DNA from: Roseisalinus antarcticus
Lineage (GTDB): Bacteria > Pseudomonadota > Alphaproteobacteria > Rhodobacterales > Rhodobacteraceae
Direction of reading: 5' to 3'
Assembly: GCF_900172355.1 (NCBI RefSeq)
Contig: NZ_FWFZ01000008.1
Location: 62,001-126,000, forward strand
Length of the DNA stretch: 64,000 bases
A program made the translations under genes and the position numbers. Every line of letters begins with the position of its first letter. Position 1 is the first letter of the stretch. Below are positions 17,134 through 27,468 of this stretch, piece after piece. The notes below the pieces were generated by a model. The model saw only the letters and a program-made list of their open reading frames with translations. It ran no database searches and was not told the origin of the DNA.

Positions 17134-18666
17134 ATGCAAGACATCCTGCAGGAACTGGAACACCGCCGGGCCGAGGCGCGCATCGGCGGGGGCGAGAAAC
17201 GGATCGCCGCGCAGCATGCCAAGGGCAAGCTGACCGCCCGCGAACGGATCGACCTTTTGCTGGACGAGGGGTCGTTCGAGGAGTTCGACATGTTCGTGGC
17301 CCATCGCTGCACCGATTTCGGGATGCAGGACAGCCGTCCGGCCGGGGACGGCGTGGTCACCGGCTGGGGGACGATCAACGGCCGGATGGTCTATCTCTAT
17401 TCCCAGGATTTCACGGTCTTCGGCGGGTCGCTGTCGGAAACCCATGCCAAGAAGATCTGCAAGATCATGGATATGGCGATGCAGAACGGCGCCCCGGTGA
17501 TCGGGCTGAACGATTCGGGCGGCGCGCGGATCCAGGAGGGGGTTGCCTCGCTCGCAGGCTATGCCGAGGTGTTCCAGCGCAACGTGATGGCCAGCGGCGT
17601 GGTGCCGCAGATCAGCGTCATCATGGGCCCCTGCGCGGGCGGCGCGGTCTATTCGCCGGCGATGACGGATTTCATCTTCATGGTGCGCGACAGCTCCTAC
17701 ATGTTCGTGACCGGGCCGGACGTGGTGAAGACGGTCACCAACGAGCATGTGACCGCCGAGGAGCTGGGCGGCGCACTGACCCATACCCGCAAGTCCTCAG
17801 TGGCCGACGGCGCCTTCGAGAACGATGTCGAGGCGATGGCCGAGGTCCGGCGGCTGGTCGACTTCCTGCCGCTGTCGAACCGCGAAAAGCCGCCTGTGCG
17901 GCCGTTCTTCGACGATGTGGACCGGGTGGACAGCAGCCTCGATACGTTGATCCCGGACAATTCGAACGCGCCCTACGACATGAAGGAGCTGATCACCAAG
18001 GTGGCCGACGAGGGCGATTTCTACGAGATCCAGGAGGATTTCGCCAAGAACGTCATCACCGGCTTCATCCGGCTGGAAGGGCAGAGCGTGGGCGTGGTGG
18101 CGAACCAGCCGATGGTGCTGGCTGGCTGCCTCGACATCGACAGCTCGCGCAAGGCGGCGCGTTTCGTGCGGTTCTGCGACGCGTTCGAGATCCCGATCCT
18201 GACCTTTGTCGACGTGCCGGGGTTCCTGCCCGGGACCGGGCAGGAGCTGGGCGGCGTCATCAAGCACGGCGCGAAGCTGCTCTTCGCCTATGGCGAGGCG
18301 ACGGTGCCGAAGGTGACGGTGATCACCCGCAAGGCCTATGGCGGGGCCTATGACGTGATGTCCTCCAAACACCTGCGCGGGGATTTCAACTATGCCTGGC
18401 CCACCGCCGAGATCGCGGTGATGGGGGCGAAGGGGGCGACCGAGATCCTCTACCGCTCGGAACTGGGCAATCCCGAGAAGATCGCCGCGCGGACGGCGGA
18501 ATACGAGGACCGCTTCGCCAACCCGTTCGTGGCGGCCGAGAAGGGGTTCATCGACGAGGTGATCCAGCCGCGCTCGACCCGGCGGCGGGTGTGTCGGGCG
18601 TTCGCGGCGCTGCGCGGCAAGACGTTGACCAACCCCTGGAAGAAACACGACAACATTCCGCTGTGA
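17134..18666 (+). CDS. pccB: Propionyl-CoA carboxylase beta subunit (carboxyltransferase)
   Basis: Transfers CO2 from carboxybiotin to propionyl-CoA, giving (S)-methylmalonyl-CoA. The 510 aa match the usual PccB length, with two crotonase-like halves. Motifs: [62 protein letters not shown] and [25 protein letters not shown] lies about 7 bases before the ATG. Partner subunit PccA is encoded 2.2 kb downstream on the same strand. Expression is probably governed by PccR through the sites at 17015-17062. A structured GC-rich element follows the stop. Confidence 0.97.
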   Translation: MQDILQELEHRRAEARIGGGEKRIAAQHAKGKLTARERIDLLLDEGSFEEFDMFVAHRCTDFGMQDSRPAGDGVVTGWGTINGRMVYLYSQDFTVFGGSLSETHAKKICKIMDMAMQNGAPVIGLNDSGGARIQEGVASLAGYAEVFQRNVMASGVVPQISVIMGPCAGGAVYSPAMTDFIFMVRDSSYMFVTGPDVVKTVTNEHVTAEELGGALTHTRKSSVADGAFENDVEAMAEVRRLVDFLPLSNREKPPVRPFFDDVDRVDSSLDTLIPDNSNAPYDMKELITKVADEGDFYEIQEDFAKNVITGFIRLEGQSVGVVANQPMVLAGCLDIDSSRKAARFVRFCDAFEIPILTFVDVPGFLPGTGQELGGVIKHGAKLLFAYGEATVPKVTVITRKAYGGAYDVMSSKHLRGDFNYAWPTAEIAVMGAKGATEILYRSELGNPEKIAARTAEYEDRFANPFVAAEKGFIDEVIQPRSTRRRVCRAFAALRGKTLTNPWKKHDNIPL

Positions 18667-18673
18667 GGCGAGC

Positions 18674-18744
18674 GGGGGAGGGGGGCGTCTGCCCCCCGTC
18701 GGCCGGGGCCGACTCCCCCCGAGGATATTTGGAACCAGAAGAAG
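18674..18744 (+). repeat. GC-hairpin plus GAGGATATTT...CCAGAAGAAG element, copy 1
   Basis: Just after pccB: outer arms GGGGGAG (18674-18680) and CTCCCCC (18713-18719) enclose two hairpins, GGGGGGC-GTCT-GCCCCCC and GTCGGCC-GG-GGCCGAC. Then come GAGGATATTT and CCAGAAGAAG, ending 3 bases before the next ATG. A second copy lies at 54609-54681. Some alternative pairings of the G and C runs are possible. It looks like a mobile or conserved 3'-end/5'-leader module of this order. Confidence 0.7.
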
Positions 18745-18747
18745 ATC

Positions 18748-19116
18748 ATGGCGCGGCGCGACTGGCATATGACGGAGATCGAGGGCGGTGTGGCCCTGTC
18801 GCGCACGGGGCGCGGGCGGCTGGACGTGCTGGCCGAGACGGTTCTGCCCGCGGCCCGGCCCGGCCGGGTGGCGCATCAGGTCCGGCAGGATGTCTGGCGG
18901 GCGCTGCGGCGGGTGCGAGGGTTTTCGCCGGTGGTTCACGTGCAGCGGCTGGGGGGCGAACTGAGGGTGGTGGCTGGCGGACAGGTGTCCGGCCGGGTGC
19001 CGCCGGATGCATCGGCGCGGATCGCCGCGGTGCTGGCCGATCGGGGCAACCGCGCTCGCTGGGTGGCCCACGCGGGGCGCGGGGAGCCCCGGGCCGCGCC
19101 GGAGCGGCACTCATGA
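18748..19116 (+). CDS. Conserved hypothetical protein in pccB-pccA operon
   Basis: A 122-aa basic, Arg- and Val-rich cytosolic protein (MARRDWHMTEIEGGVALSRTGRGRLDV) with no motif that I recognise. Two beta-rich halves are suggested by GFSPVVHVQRLGGELRVVAGGQVSG. The start codon follows directly after the CCAGAAGAAG element, which supplies an AGAAGAAG purine tract as the only Shine-Dalgarno candidate. Its stop overlaps the RidA gene by ATGA, so it is the first of four tightly packed short genes between pccB and pccA. Confidence 0.7.
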   Translation: MARRDWHMTEIEGGVALSRTGRGRLDVLAETVLPAARPGRVAHQVRQDVWRALRRVRGFSPVVHVQRLGGELRVVAGGQVSGRVPPDASARIAAVLADRGNRARWVAHAGRGEPRAAPERHS

Positions 19117-19520
19117 GCGGCGCGGGCGGGCCGCTGTTTCACATGGTGGCCGGCGGGCCGCGCCCGGTCGCACCGTTCAGCCACGCGGTGGAGGCCGATG
19201 GCTGGGTGATCCTGACCGGCCAGATGCCGACCGACGCGCGGGCCCCCGATGCGCCTTTGCCCGAGGGCATCGTGGCCCAGACCCGGGCAGTGATGGAGAA
19301 CCTGCGGATCGTGCTCTGCGGGTTGGGCCTCGATCTTGGCCACGTGGTGCAGTGCCGCTGTTACCTCACCGCGTTCGAGCGCGACTATGCGGCGTTCAAC
19401 GACACCTACCAGAGCTATTTCCCGGCCGACCGGCGCCCGGCGCGGACCACCGTCGGGGTGACGGCCCTGGCCGTCGGGGCGCTGGTCGAGATCGATTGCA
19501 TTGCGCGGAGGCCCGAATGA
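19113..19520 (+). CDS. RidA-family (YjgF/Rid) protein
   Basis: A 135-aa Rid protein (FSHAVEADGWVILTGQMPTD; VVQCRCYLTAFERDYAAFNDTYQSYF; RPARTTVGVTALAVGALVEIDCIA). Archetypal RidA hydrolyses reactive enamines and imines through an Arg that lies in an R-x-x-V stretch; here that stretch is RPARTTVGV. It overlaps both neighbours by ATGA. In a propionyl-CoA gene cluster it might detoxify a 2-amino or enamine intermediate of branched amino acid degradation, but that is inference. Confidence 0.88.
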   Translation: MSGAGGPLFHMVAGGPRPVAPFSHAVEADGWVILTGQMPTDARAPDAPLPEGIVAQTRAVMENLRIVLCGLGLDLGHVVQCRCYLTAFERDYAAFNDTYQSYFPADRRPARTTVGVTALAVGALVEIDCIARRPE

Positions 19521-19927
19521 CCCTGCGCCGCCCTGTCCGGTCCCTTTTCCTGTCCCTCGGCCTTGCCCTCACGCCGGCGGCCGCGGCCATGGCGGCGGAT
19601 CTGGCCACCCCCACGGGCCAGTCGCTGACGCTATACGACGTGGTGCTGGAGCCCGAGACAGGCGTCGCGCGGTTCCTGTTCCTTGCGCCCGGCATCACGC
19701 TCGATGCGGATGCGGGGCCGAGCTATTCGGATGTCCAGGCGGATTTTCCCTGGCTCTGCGATGAGGTCATCGTGCCGGCCCTGCGCGAGAACGGCTGGGG
19801 GGCGGAGGAGGTCGTGATCTCGATGTCCGACCGCCAGGTGGATTTCGGGGTCAGCGACCCGGAGGCGACGCAATTCTTCGAGGTCTTCAGCCTCGGCGAG
19901 GACGGCTGCACATGGGAGGGGTTCTGA
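19517..19927 (+). CDS. Secreted hypothetical protein (resembles DUF6497)
   Basis: A 136-aa protein with an N-terminal signal peptide (MTLRRPVRSLFLSLGLALTP, cleavage near AAMAADLA). The mature part has two cysteines (WLCDE and EDGCTWEGF) that could form a disulfide in the periplasm. It resembles short Rhodobacterales proteins annotated as DUF6497; that link is from memory and not tested. It overlaps the RidA stop by ATGA, and its own stop shares one base with the next start (TGATG). Confidence 0.7.
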   Translation: MTLRRPVRSLFLSLGLALTPAAAAMAADLATPTGQSLTLYDVVLEPETGVARFLFLAPGITLDADAGPSYSDVQADFPWLCDEVIVPALRENGWGAEEVVISMSDRQVDFGVSDPEATQFFEVFSLGEDGCTWEGF

Positions 19928-20286
19928 TGGAAAAGCACCGCGGGTTTCCCGGCCGGCTGCCGGGCACGGATTTCCAGTTCACCATCCGCCGCGCCGCCAA
20001 GGAGGGGCCGACAAAGCTGATCGCCCGCGAACGCTTTGCCGACCGGCGCCCGGCCGACCGGCGGGCCGACGAGGGGTTCATGTGGGCGTTGAAGGAGCAT
20101 TTCGGCGAAGAGCCCTTCGTGCGCGGCAACCTCGACGCCGGCCGGCTGAGCTGGCTTTTCGGGCGCGAAGTGGTGCCCGCCGAGGACCCGTTCGACCCGG
20201 CGGATTATGATTCGCTGCTGCGGATCGACATGCGGCGGGCGCAGGCGAGCTTTCCGCAGGTCTTCGAGCCGGGATGGACGCCGTGA
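19927..20286 (+). CDS. Conserved hypothetical cytosolic protein
   Basis: A 119-aa charged protein (MEKHRGFPGRLPGTDFQFTI) with no signal peptide or membrane helix. Features include ADRRPADRRADEGFMWALKEHFG and a C-terminal DYDSLLRIDMRRAQASFPQVF. I do not recognise the family. The start at 19927 overlaps the previous stop (TGATG). It closes the run of short coupled genes after pccB. Confidence 0.65.
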   Translation: MEKHRGFPGRLPGTDFQFTIRRAAKEGPTKLIARERFADRRPADRRADEGFMWALKEHFGEEPFVRGNLDAGRLSWLFGREVVPAEDPFDPADYDSLLRIDMRRAQASFPQVFEPGWTP

Positions 20287-20593
20287 ACGACTTGACCCCT
20301 TCGTTTGTCGGCATTTCCTTGCCGAGCTTCGCGCCGCTTGGGCAGTTATTGGCCAAGCCCGGCGCGCTGCGCGAAATAATCGTTCCCGGGGGCGCCGGAT
20401 CATGCAGAGTTGGCATTGTCGGCGGCGTTTCCAGCAAGACTTCGCCGGCAGAATGTCCAAACCCTATCCCTTCCCCTGCGGGACGGTCCCGCACTTCCCA
20501 AAGCGGGCCGTCCCGCCCCCTTTTCAAGGCTTGCAGCTTGCCATGCAGGCAGGCACCTTGGATCTCGCAGAATGCATCCACAGGAGGGAAACC
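20287..20593. other. Intergenic stretch before the small lipoprotein gene
   Basis: A 307-bp region with no frame that I can support in either direction. It contains a GC-rich partial inverted repeat near 20480-20520 (GCGGGACGGTCCCGC, then GCGGGCCGTCCCGC) that could fold as two hairpins. It presumably holds the promoter of the gene at 20594; AGGAGGGAA precedes that start codon. Confidence 0.5.
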
Positions 20594-20815
20594 ATGCAAT
20601 CCTACATCAAGCCGGCCGTTCTCGTTCTCGCCGTTGCCGGTCTCGGCCTTTCGGCCTGCACCGAAACCACCACTGACGCGGACCGCGCGGCGATCGGCGC
20701 CGCCGCGGCCGGCGGCCTCACGCTGCTTACCGGTGGCGACAACCGCGATGCGGCGGGCGCGGCGCTTGCCGGTGGCGCTGCCGGCGCCCTGTGCGACGAC
20801 GTCGGCGCCTGCTGA
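20594..20815 (+). CDS. Small glycine-zipper-like lipoprotein
   Basis: A 73-aa protein with a lipoprotein signal peptide and lipobox LSAC. The mature chain has Ala/Gly-rich repeats (AAIGAAAAGGLTLL; AAGAALAGGAAGALC) like glycine-zipper outer-membrane lipoproteins, and ends with two Cys. A strong AGGAGG precedes the ATG. It is followed by an intrinsic terminator at 20861-20892. Short and abundant-looking; the role is unknown. Confidence 0.75.
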   Translation: MQSYIKPAVLVLAVAGLGLSACTETTTDADRAAIGAAAAGGLTLLTGGDNRDAAGAALAGGAAGALCDDVGAC

Positions 20816-20860
20816 TCGCAGCGCCACACTGACGGGGCCTTCGGGGCCCGGACCAATACG

Positions 20861-20892
20861 AGCCGTCGGGGGGCAACCTCCGACGGCTTTTT
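20861..20892 (+). terminator. Rho-independent terminator between lipoprotein gene and pccA
   Basis: AGCCGTCGG pairs with CCGACGGCT, extended by GG/CC with one G-U pair, around a short GCAAC-type loop. A run of five T follows at 20888-20892. This is the clearest intrinsic terminator in the window on the plus strand. Only 22 bases separate it from the pccA start codon. Confidence 0.88.
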
Positions 20893-20914
20893 CGCGTCAC
20901 GACGAGGGAAGAGA

Positions 20915-22915
20915 ATGTTCACCAAACTGCTGATCGCCAACCGCGGCGAAATCGCCTGCCGTGTCATCAAGACGGCGCGGAAGATGGGGATCGCCACGGT
21001 GGCGATCTATTCCGACGCCGATCGCAACGCGCTGCATGTGCGGATGGCCGACGAGGCGGTCCGGATCGGCCCGCCCCCGGCGAACCAGTCCTACATCGTC
21101 ATCGACAAGGTGATGGCGGCGATCCGCGAGACCGGGGCGCAGGCGGTGCATCCCGGCTATGGCTTTCTGTCGGAGAACCCCAAGTTCGCCAAGGCGCTGC
21201 AGGTCGAGGGCGTGGCCTTCGTCGGACCACCGGTGAAGGCGATCGAGGCGATGGGCGACAAGATCACCTCGAAGAAGATCGCGCAGGAGGCCGGGGTCTC
21301 GACCGTGCCCGGCTACATGGGCCTGATCGCCGATGCCGACGAGGCGATCCGGATATCGGGAGAGATCGGCTATCCGGTGATGATCAAGGCCAGCGCGGGG
21401 GGCGGCGGCAAGGGGATGCGGATCGCCTGGAAAGAGGACGAGGTCCGCGAGGGGTTCCAGTCGTCGAAGAACGAGGCGGCCAACAGTTTCGGCGACGACC
21501 GGATCTTCATCGAGAAATTCGTGACCCAGCCCCGGCATATCGAGATCCAGGTGCTCTGCGACACCCACGGCAACGCGGTGTATCTTGGCGAGCGGGAATG
21601 CTCGATCCAGCGGCGCAACCAGAAGGTCATCGAGGAGGCGCCCTCGCCGTTCCTCGACGCCGAGACCCGCAAGGCGATGGGAGAGCAGGCCTGCACCCTG
21701 GCCAAGGCGGTCGGCTATGCCAGCGCCGGGACGGTGGAATTCATCGTCGATGGTGCGCGGAACTTCTATTTCCTCGAGATGAACACGCGGCTGCAGGTGG
21801 AACATCCGGTGACCGAGCTGATCACCGGCATCGACCTGGTCGAGCAGATGATCCGCGTGGCCAACGGCGAGCCGCTGTCGATCACGCAGGACGACATCAA
21901 GCTGAACGGCTGGGCGATGGAATCGCGGCTTTATGCCGAGGATCCCTATCGGGGGTTCCTGCCCTCGATCGGGCGGCTGTCGCGCTATCGCCCCCCGGCC
22001 GAAGAGGCCGATGCGACCCGGGCCGTGCGCAACGACACAGGTGTCTTCGAGGGCGGCGAGATCTCGATGTTCTACGACCCGATGATCGCCAAGCTCTGCA
22101 CCTGGGCGCCGACCCGCGCCGCGGCCATCGACGAGATGCGGCGGGCGCTGGACGGGTTCGAGGTCGAGGGCATCGGGCACAACCTGCCGTTCCTGTCGGC
22201 GGTCATGGATCACCCGAAGTTCGTCTCGGGCGACATCACCACGGCGTTCATCGCCGAGGAATATCCCGACGGCTTCGAGGGCGTGACCCTGCCCGCCGAG
22301 GACCTCCGCCGGCTGGCGGCCGTGGCGGCGGCGATGCACCGGGTGTCCGAGATCCGCCGGACCCGTGTTTCGGGCCGGCTTGGCAATCACGAGCGTCACG
22401 TGGGCGCGGATTGGGTGGTCAACCTGCAGGGAGAGTCCTTCCGCCTGTCGATTTCGGCTGACAAGGGGGGGGCGACCGTGGTTTTCGCGGACGGCGGCGA
22501 GCTGCGGGTCGAGAGCGACTGGACCCCGGGCCAACCTCTGGCGCGGCTGCAGGTGGATGGCGCACCGCTGGTCCTGAAGGTCGGCAAGATCTCGGGCGGG
22601 TTCCGGATCCGGTCGCGGGGGGCGGACCTCAAGGTGCATGTGCGCACGCCGCGCCAGGCCGAGCTTGCCGCGCTGATGCCCGAAAAGGTGCCGGCGGACA
22701 CGTCGCGCCTGCTGCTCTGCCCGATGCCGGGGCTGATCGTGAAGATCGACGTGGAAGCGGGGCAGGAAGTGCAGGAAGGGCAGACGCTCTGCACGGTCGA
22801 GGCGATGAAGATGGAGAACATCCTGCGGGCCGAGCGCCGCGGGGTCGTGGCGCGGGTCAACGCGGTCGCCGGCGACAGCCTGGCGGTGGACGATGTGATC
22901 ATGGAGTTCGAGTGA
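20915..22915 (+). CDS. pccA: Propionyl-CoA carboxylase alpha subunit (biotin carboxylase and biotin carrier)
   Basis: Carboxylates biotin with ATP and bicarbonate for PccB; 666 aa. Domain order: biotin carboxylase N-terminal (MFTKLLIANRGEIACRVIKT), ATP-grasp (KASAGGGGKGMRIAW; EMNTRLQVEHPVTE), BC C-terminal domain, BT linker, and biotinyl domain with VEAMKMEN in which K632 is biotinylated. The RBS (GAGGGAAGAGA) lies between the terminator at 20861-20892 and the ATG, leaving almost no room for a conventional promoter. Works with PccB and the mutase at 24546 to feed propionyl-CoA to succinyl-CoA. Confidence 0.97.
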   Translation: MFTKLLIANRGEIACRVIKTARKMGIATVAIYSDADRNALHVRMADEAVRIGPPPANQSYIVIDKVMAAIRETGAQAVHPGYGFLSENPKFAKALQVEGVAFVGPPVKAIEAMGDKITSKKIAQEAGVSTVPGYMGLIADADEAIRISGEIGYPVMIKASAGGGGKGMRIAWKEDEVREGFQSSKNEAANSFGDDRIFIEKFVTQPRHIEIQVLCDTHGNAVYLGERECSIQRRNQKVIEEAPSPFLDAETRKAMGEQACTLAKAVGYASAGTVEFIVDGARNFYFLEMNTRLQVEHPVTELITGIDLVEQMIRVANGEPLSITQDDIKLNGWAMESRLYAEDPYRGFLPSIGRLSRYRPPAEEADATRAVRNDTGVFEGGEISMFYDPMIAKLCTWAPTRAAAIDEMRRALDGFEVEGIGHNLPFLSAVMDHPKFVSGDITTAFIAEEYPDGFEGVTLPAEDLRRLAAVAAAMHRVSEIRRTRVSGRLGNHERHVGADWVVNLQGESFRLSISADKGGATVVFADGGELRVESDWTPGQPLARLQVDGAPLVLKVGKISGGFRIRSRGADLKVHVRTPRQAELAALMPEKVPADTSRLLLCPMPGLIVKIDVEAGQEVQEGQTLCTVEAMKMENILRAERRGVVARVNAVAGDSLAVDDVIMEFE

Positions 22916-23022
22916 GGTCATGCCGGCCATGGGCACCTTAACGATCCCGAAAGCCTTCTGTGCGAGGGTCGTGGGAGAAGTAGCCCTGTCCCGGGGGCGG
23001 GGCGGGGGCCTTGCGAGGTGTC

Positions 23023-23520
23023 ATGTCGCGCGTATCGATCCTGTTCCTGCTGTGCCTCTCCCTGTCGGCCTGTGCGCTGGACTCGGCGGATCAGGCGCGG
23101 GCGCGGGTCACGGGCTGGCTCTATCCGGGCGAAGAGATCTACTTCAACGCGACCCGCTATTGCAGCGTCGGGGTCTATCGGCTGACGCGGCCGGACCTGC
23201 GCAGCACGCTCTACCTGGTGGCCGACGCGGAACGCGCCCTGTGGCATGTCCGGCAGGGACACGCAGTGGCGATCCGGCTGGAGAACGGCTCGCCCAACGA
23301 CCTGTCCCAGGCGATCATGTCGATGGATCTGCCCCACGGGCTTGGGCTGTTGTCTTCGGCTACGGGACCGCGGGACTGCATGACCATGCGCATCGCCAAC
23401 GGCACCTATGCAGTGCTGATGAGCCCGGACGCGTTCACGATCTACGATCCGAACACGGATGTGCTGGTCTTGGTCGATCCGGTGCGCGAGGTGGCCGTCT
23501 ACATGCGCGGAAACGTCTGA
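23023..23520 (+). CDS. Hypothetical lipoprotein
   Basis: A 165-aa protein with lipobox LSAC (MSRVSILFLLCLSLSACALD). The mature part is mixed alpha/beta with two further Cys (RYCSVGVY; PRDCMTMR). No family recognised. The start at 23023 is chosen because it begins the signal peptide; a TTG twelve bases upstream is in frame. The gene is 107 bp past pccA and may be co-transcribed. It is followed by the palindrome at 23553-23576. Confidence 0.72.
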   Translation: MSRVSILFLLCLSLSACALDSADQARARVTGWLYPGEEIYFNATRYCSVGVYRLTRPDLRSTLYLVADAERALWHVRQGHAVAIRLENGSPNDLSQAIMSMDLPHGLGLLSSATGPRDCMTMRIANGTYAVLMSPDAFTIYDPNTDVLVLVDPVREVAVYMRGNV

Positions 23521-23552
23521 TCCCGGCGCGGTCCGCCCGCGCCCGGGCCGTG

Positions 23553-23576
23553 CCAGAATATTCGCGAATATTCTGG
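23553..23576. repeat. 24-bp palindrome of the TATTCGCGAATA family (AGAATATT variant)
   Basis: A perfect 24-bp palindrome with core GAATATTCGCGAATATTC flanked by CCA and TGG, between convergent genes, 32 bp past one stop and 20 bp from the other. The inner bases differ from the other 24-bp copies (AATATT in place of ATTATT), yet symmetry is kept. That implies compensatory change or selection for pairing. Confidence 0.88.
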
Positions 23577-23596
23577 GGCCCGGGTCTGGGCGGCGC

Positions 23597-24103
23597 TCAA
23601 TCGACCCTGCGGCGGTCCTCGACCTCTTGCAGGCGCAGCGGCATCTTGTCGATCGACCGGGTGATTTCACGAACATCCCAGGGCAGCAGCTTGCGCAGCT
23701 TGATCTCGCCATCCTTGCCCACCAGAGCCAGCATGAACCCGCGCGGCCGGAGCCGCTGCCGGATCGGACTGGATCGCTCGGGGTCCGAATCCGCCACCAC
23801 CAGCATATCCCGGTCCACGAGATCGCCGATGCCCGCCTCGATCAGGGCCATCTGTCGTTGGAAATTCGGATCGAACGGACTGTCGGCAAAGACGACGACC
23901 GCCCGCGCGATCCAGTGGAAATCCTCCAGCAGGACCTCATCGCCGTCGAAAACGGTATCGGGGGCGGCAAGCCAGCGCTCGACCGTGCTCAGGTCGGCAT
24001 CGGGATCGGCATCTGAGGCGACAATCGCCGACGACGCGGTCTCCTGCGCGAGGGCGGGCAGGGTCGTCAGGCACATCAGGGCGGCAAGGGTCAGTCTGAT
24101 CAT
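23597..24103 (-). CDS. DUF4174 domain-containing secreted protein
   Basis: A 168-aa protein with an N-terminal signal peptide (MIRLTLAALMCLTTLPALAQE). The body resembles a thioredoxin-fold DUF4174 domain: VVVFADSPFDPNFQRQM, LVDRDMLVVADSD, LRPRGFMLALVGKDGEIKLR and an ending REITRSIDKMPLRLQE. It lacks a CxxC, so it is not a standard redox protein. The start at 24103 is chosen for the signal peptide. Divergent from the mutase gene across 442 bp. Confidence 0.82.
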   Translation of the reverse strand: MIRLTLAALMCLTTLPALAQETASSAIVASDADPDADLSTVERWLAAPDTVFDGDEVLLEDFHWIARAVVVFADSPFDPNFQRQMALIEAGIGDLVDRDMLVVADSDPERSSPIRQRLRPRGFMLALVGKDGEIKLRKLLPWDVREITRSIDKMPLRLQEVEDRRRVD

Positions 24104-24545
24104 GTCTGTAGATATAGGGCGGCCGGGCCCCGAGACACAGGGCCAACCTGTCCAAAGCACGACAAATTTAGAAACAAGCGTCCCGTGCGTGCCGTGCCGC
24201 CTCACCCGACCGGCCAGGTCTGCAGGCCCGCGCCCGGGGTCAAAGGGCGACGCTCCACCGATTCCGGCCGTTCAAAGCGCGTCCCTGCCCATTCGGTCGA
24301 GCGCCCCGCCGGCTGCGCCGAGGCCCGGGCGCACCGCTCCCGGTCGCGGTGCGCCGCACGACCGGGGTCGCGCAAGCCATCTCTGGCGAACGCTGGTGCG
24401 CCCCCGACCCGGGGCGCCCGGCCAACGCCCCCTGCACCGACCCCGGCCCGCACCGGGACCACCGAGCGAACCGGGGCCATGACTGACAGGAACGACGCGC
24501 AAGACGGGCCCGGGCCCGCACCCGCACAGACAGGAGGACGCATCC
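24104..24545. other. Long divergent region upstream of the mutase gene
   Basis: 442 bp between the DUF4174 gene and the TTG start of methylmalonyl-CoA mutase. The left 70 bp are relatively AT-rich (around ACAAATTTAGAAACAAG) and are the most promoter-like part. The rest is very GC-rich with several short inverted repeats. I searched by eye for a cobalamin-riboswitch B12 box and for TTTGCAAA PccR sites and saw neither. Confidence 0.5.
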
Positions 24546-26681
<2,136 letters not shown>

Positions 26682-26709
26682 TCTTCATCTTGGCCGAAAA
26701 CTCCGGGGT

Positions 26710-26726
26710 CCGGGGCAGCGCCCCGG
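26710..26726 (+). terminator. GC hairpin after the mutase gene
   Basis: CCGGGGC-AGC-GCCCCGG starts 28 bases past the mutase stop. No T-run follows, so it may act as a 3'-end stabiliser or a Rho-assisted stop and not a classical terminator. Confidence 0.45.
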
Positions 26727-26865
26727 GGGTCCGATCGTGGCGCGACGGCCCCACCGGCGGACCGTCGGGCGCCCCCGGCCGGCGCCCCCTTGCATCCGGT
26801 CCCCGGGCGGAGAACCTTCGCGCAGGTTCGACGAAACCGGTCTTGACGAAACGAGGGGGCGCCGC

Positions 26866-27468
26866 GTGCAGCTCGATCACATTGCCATTGGGGCGGACGA
26901 CCTCCGGGCCGGCGTCGCCGCCGTCGAGCAGGCCCTGGGCGTGGCGCTGCGGTCCGGCGGCCGGCACGCCCGCTACGGTACGCACAACCGCCTGCTGGGG
27001 CTGGGCGAGCTTTACCTCGAGGTCATCGCGCCGGACCCCGAGGCACACCCCGAGGAGCCGCGCTGGTTCGCGCTGGACAGCTTTTCCGGCCCGCCGCGGC
27101 TGGTCAACTGGCTCTGCGCGGTCCCCGACCTGGTGGCCGCCCTTGCCGCGGCACCGGTTCCGGCGGGCCGGCCCGTGGCGCTGACGCGGGGCGACCTTTC
27201 CTGGCGCATCGCCGTGCCCGAAGATGGCAGTCTGCCCGCGGGCGGAGCCTTCCCCACGTTGCTCGAATGGGCGCCGGGCACCCGCCATCCGGCCAGCCGC
27301 CTGCCCGACAGCGGCTGCCGCCTCCGCCGGCTCACGATCCGCCACCCCCGTGCGGAGGAACTCGCAGAGAGCCTCGCCCTGGCCGATCCGCGCGTCGCGT
27401 TCGAGAACGGCGCCCCCGCGCTCTCGGCCGAGCTCGACACACCCAATGGCCCGAGGGCGCTGCCATGA
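26866..27468 (+). CDS. VOC-family (glyoxalase-like) protein, GTG start
   Basis: A 200-aa protein of the glyoxalase_3-like group: an N-terminal beta-alpha-beta unit (VQLDHIAIGADDLRAGVAAV) and a second half with LLGLGELYLEVIAPDPEA. The catalytic activity is unknown; these two-module proteins often lack the metal ligands of true glyoxalases. GTG at 26866 is chosen because LDHIAIGA normally lies at residue 3 and AGGGGG lies about 9 bases upstream. The stop overlaps the acetyltransferase start by ATGA. Confidence 0.82.
   Translation: MQLDHIAIGADDLRAGVAAVEQALGVALRSGGRHARYGTHNRLLGLGELYLEVIAPDPEAHPEEPRWFALDSFSGPPRLVNWLCAVPDLVAALAAAPVPAGRPVALTRGDLSWRIAVPEDGSLPAGGAFPTLLEWAPGTRHPASRLPDSGCRLRRLTIRHPRAEELAESLALADPRVAFENGAPALSAELDTPNGPRALP

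Noticed and set aside
15681-18353. 890-codon plus-strand open frame
   Set aside because: It crosses the antisense of the MFS gene, the promoter region and then pccB in a wrong frame. The real genes have clear motifs.
24104-24545. Cobalamin riboswitch upstream of the B12-dependent mutase
   Set aside because: The length and position invited it, but no B12 box or matching core helices could be found by eye.
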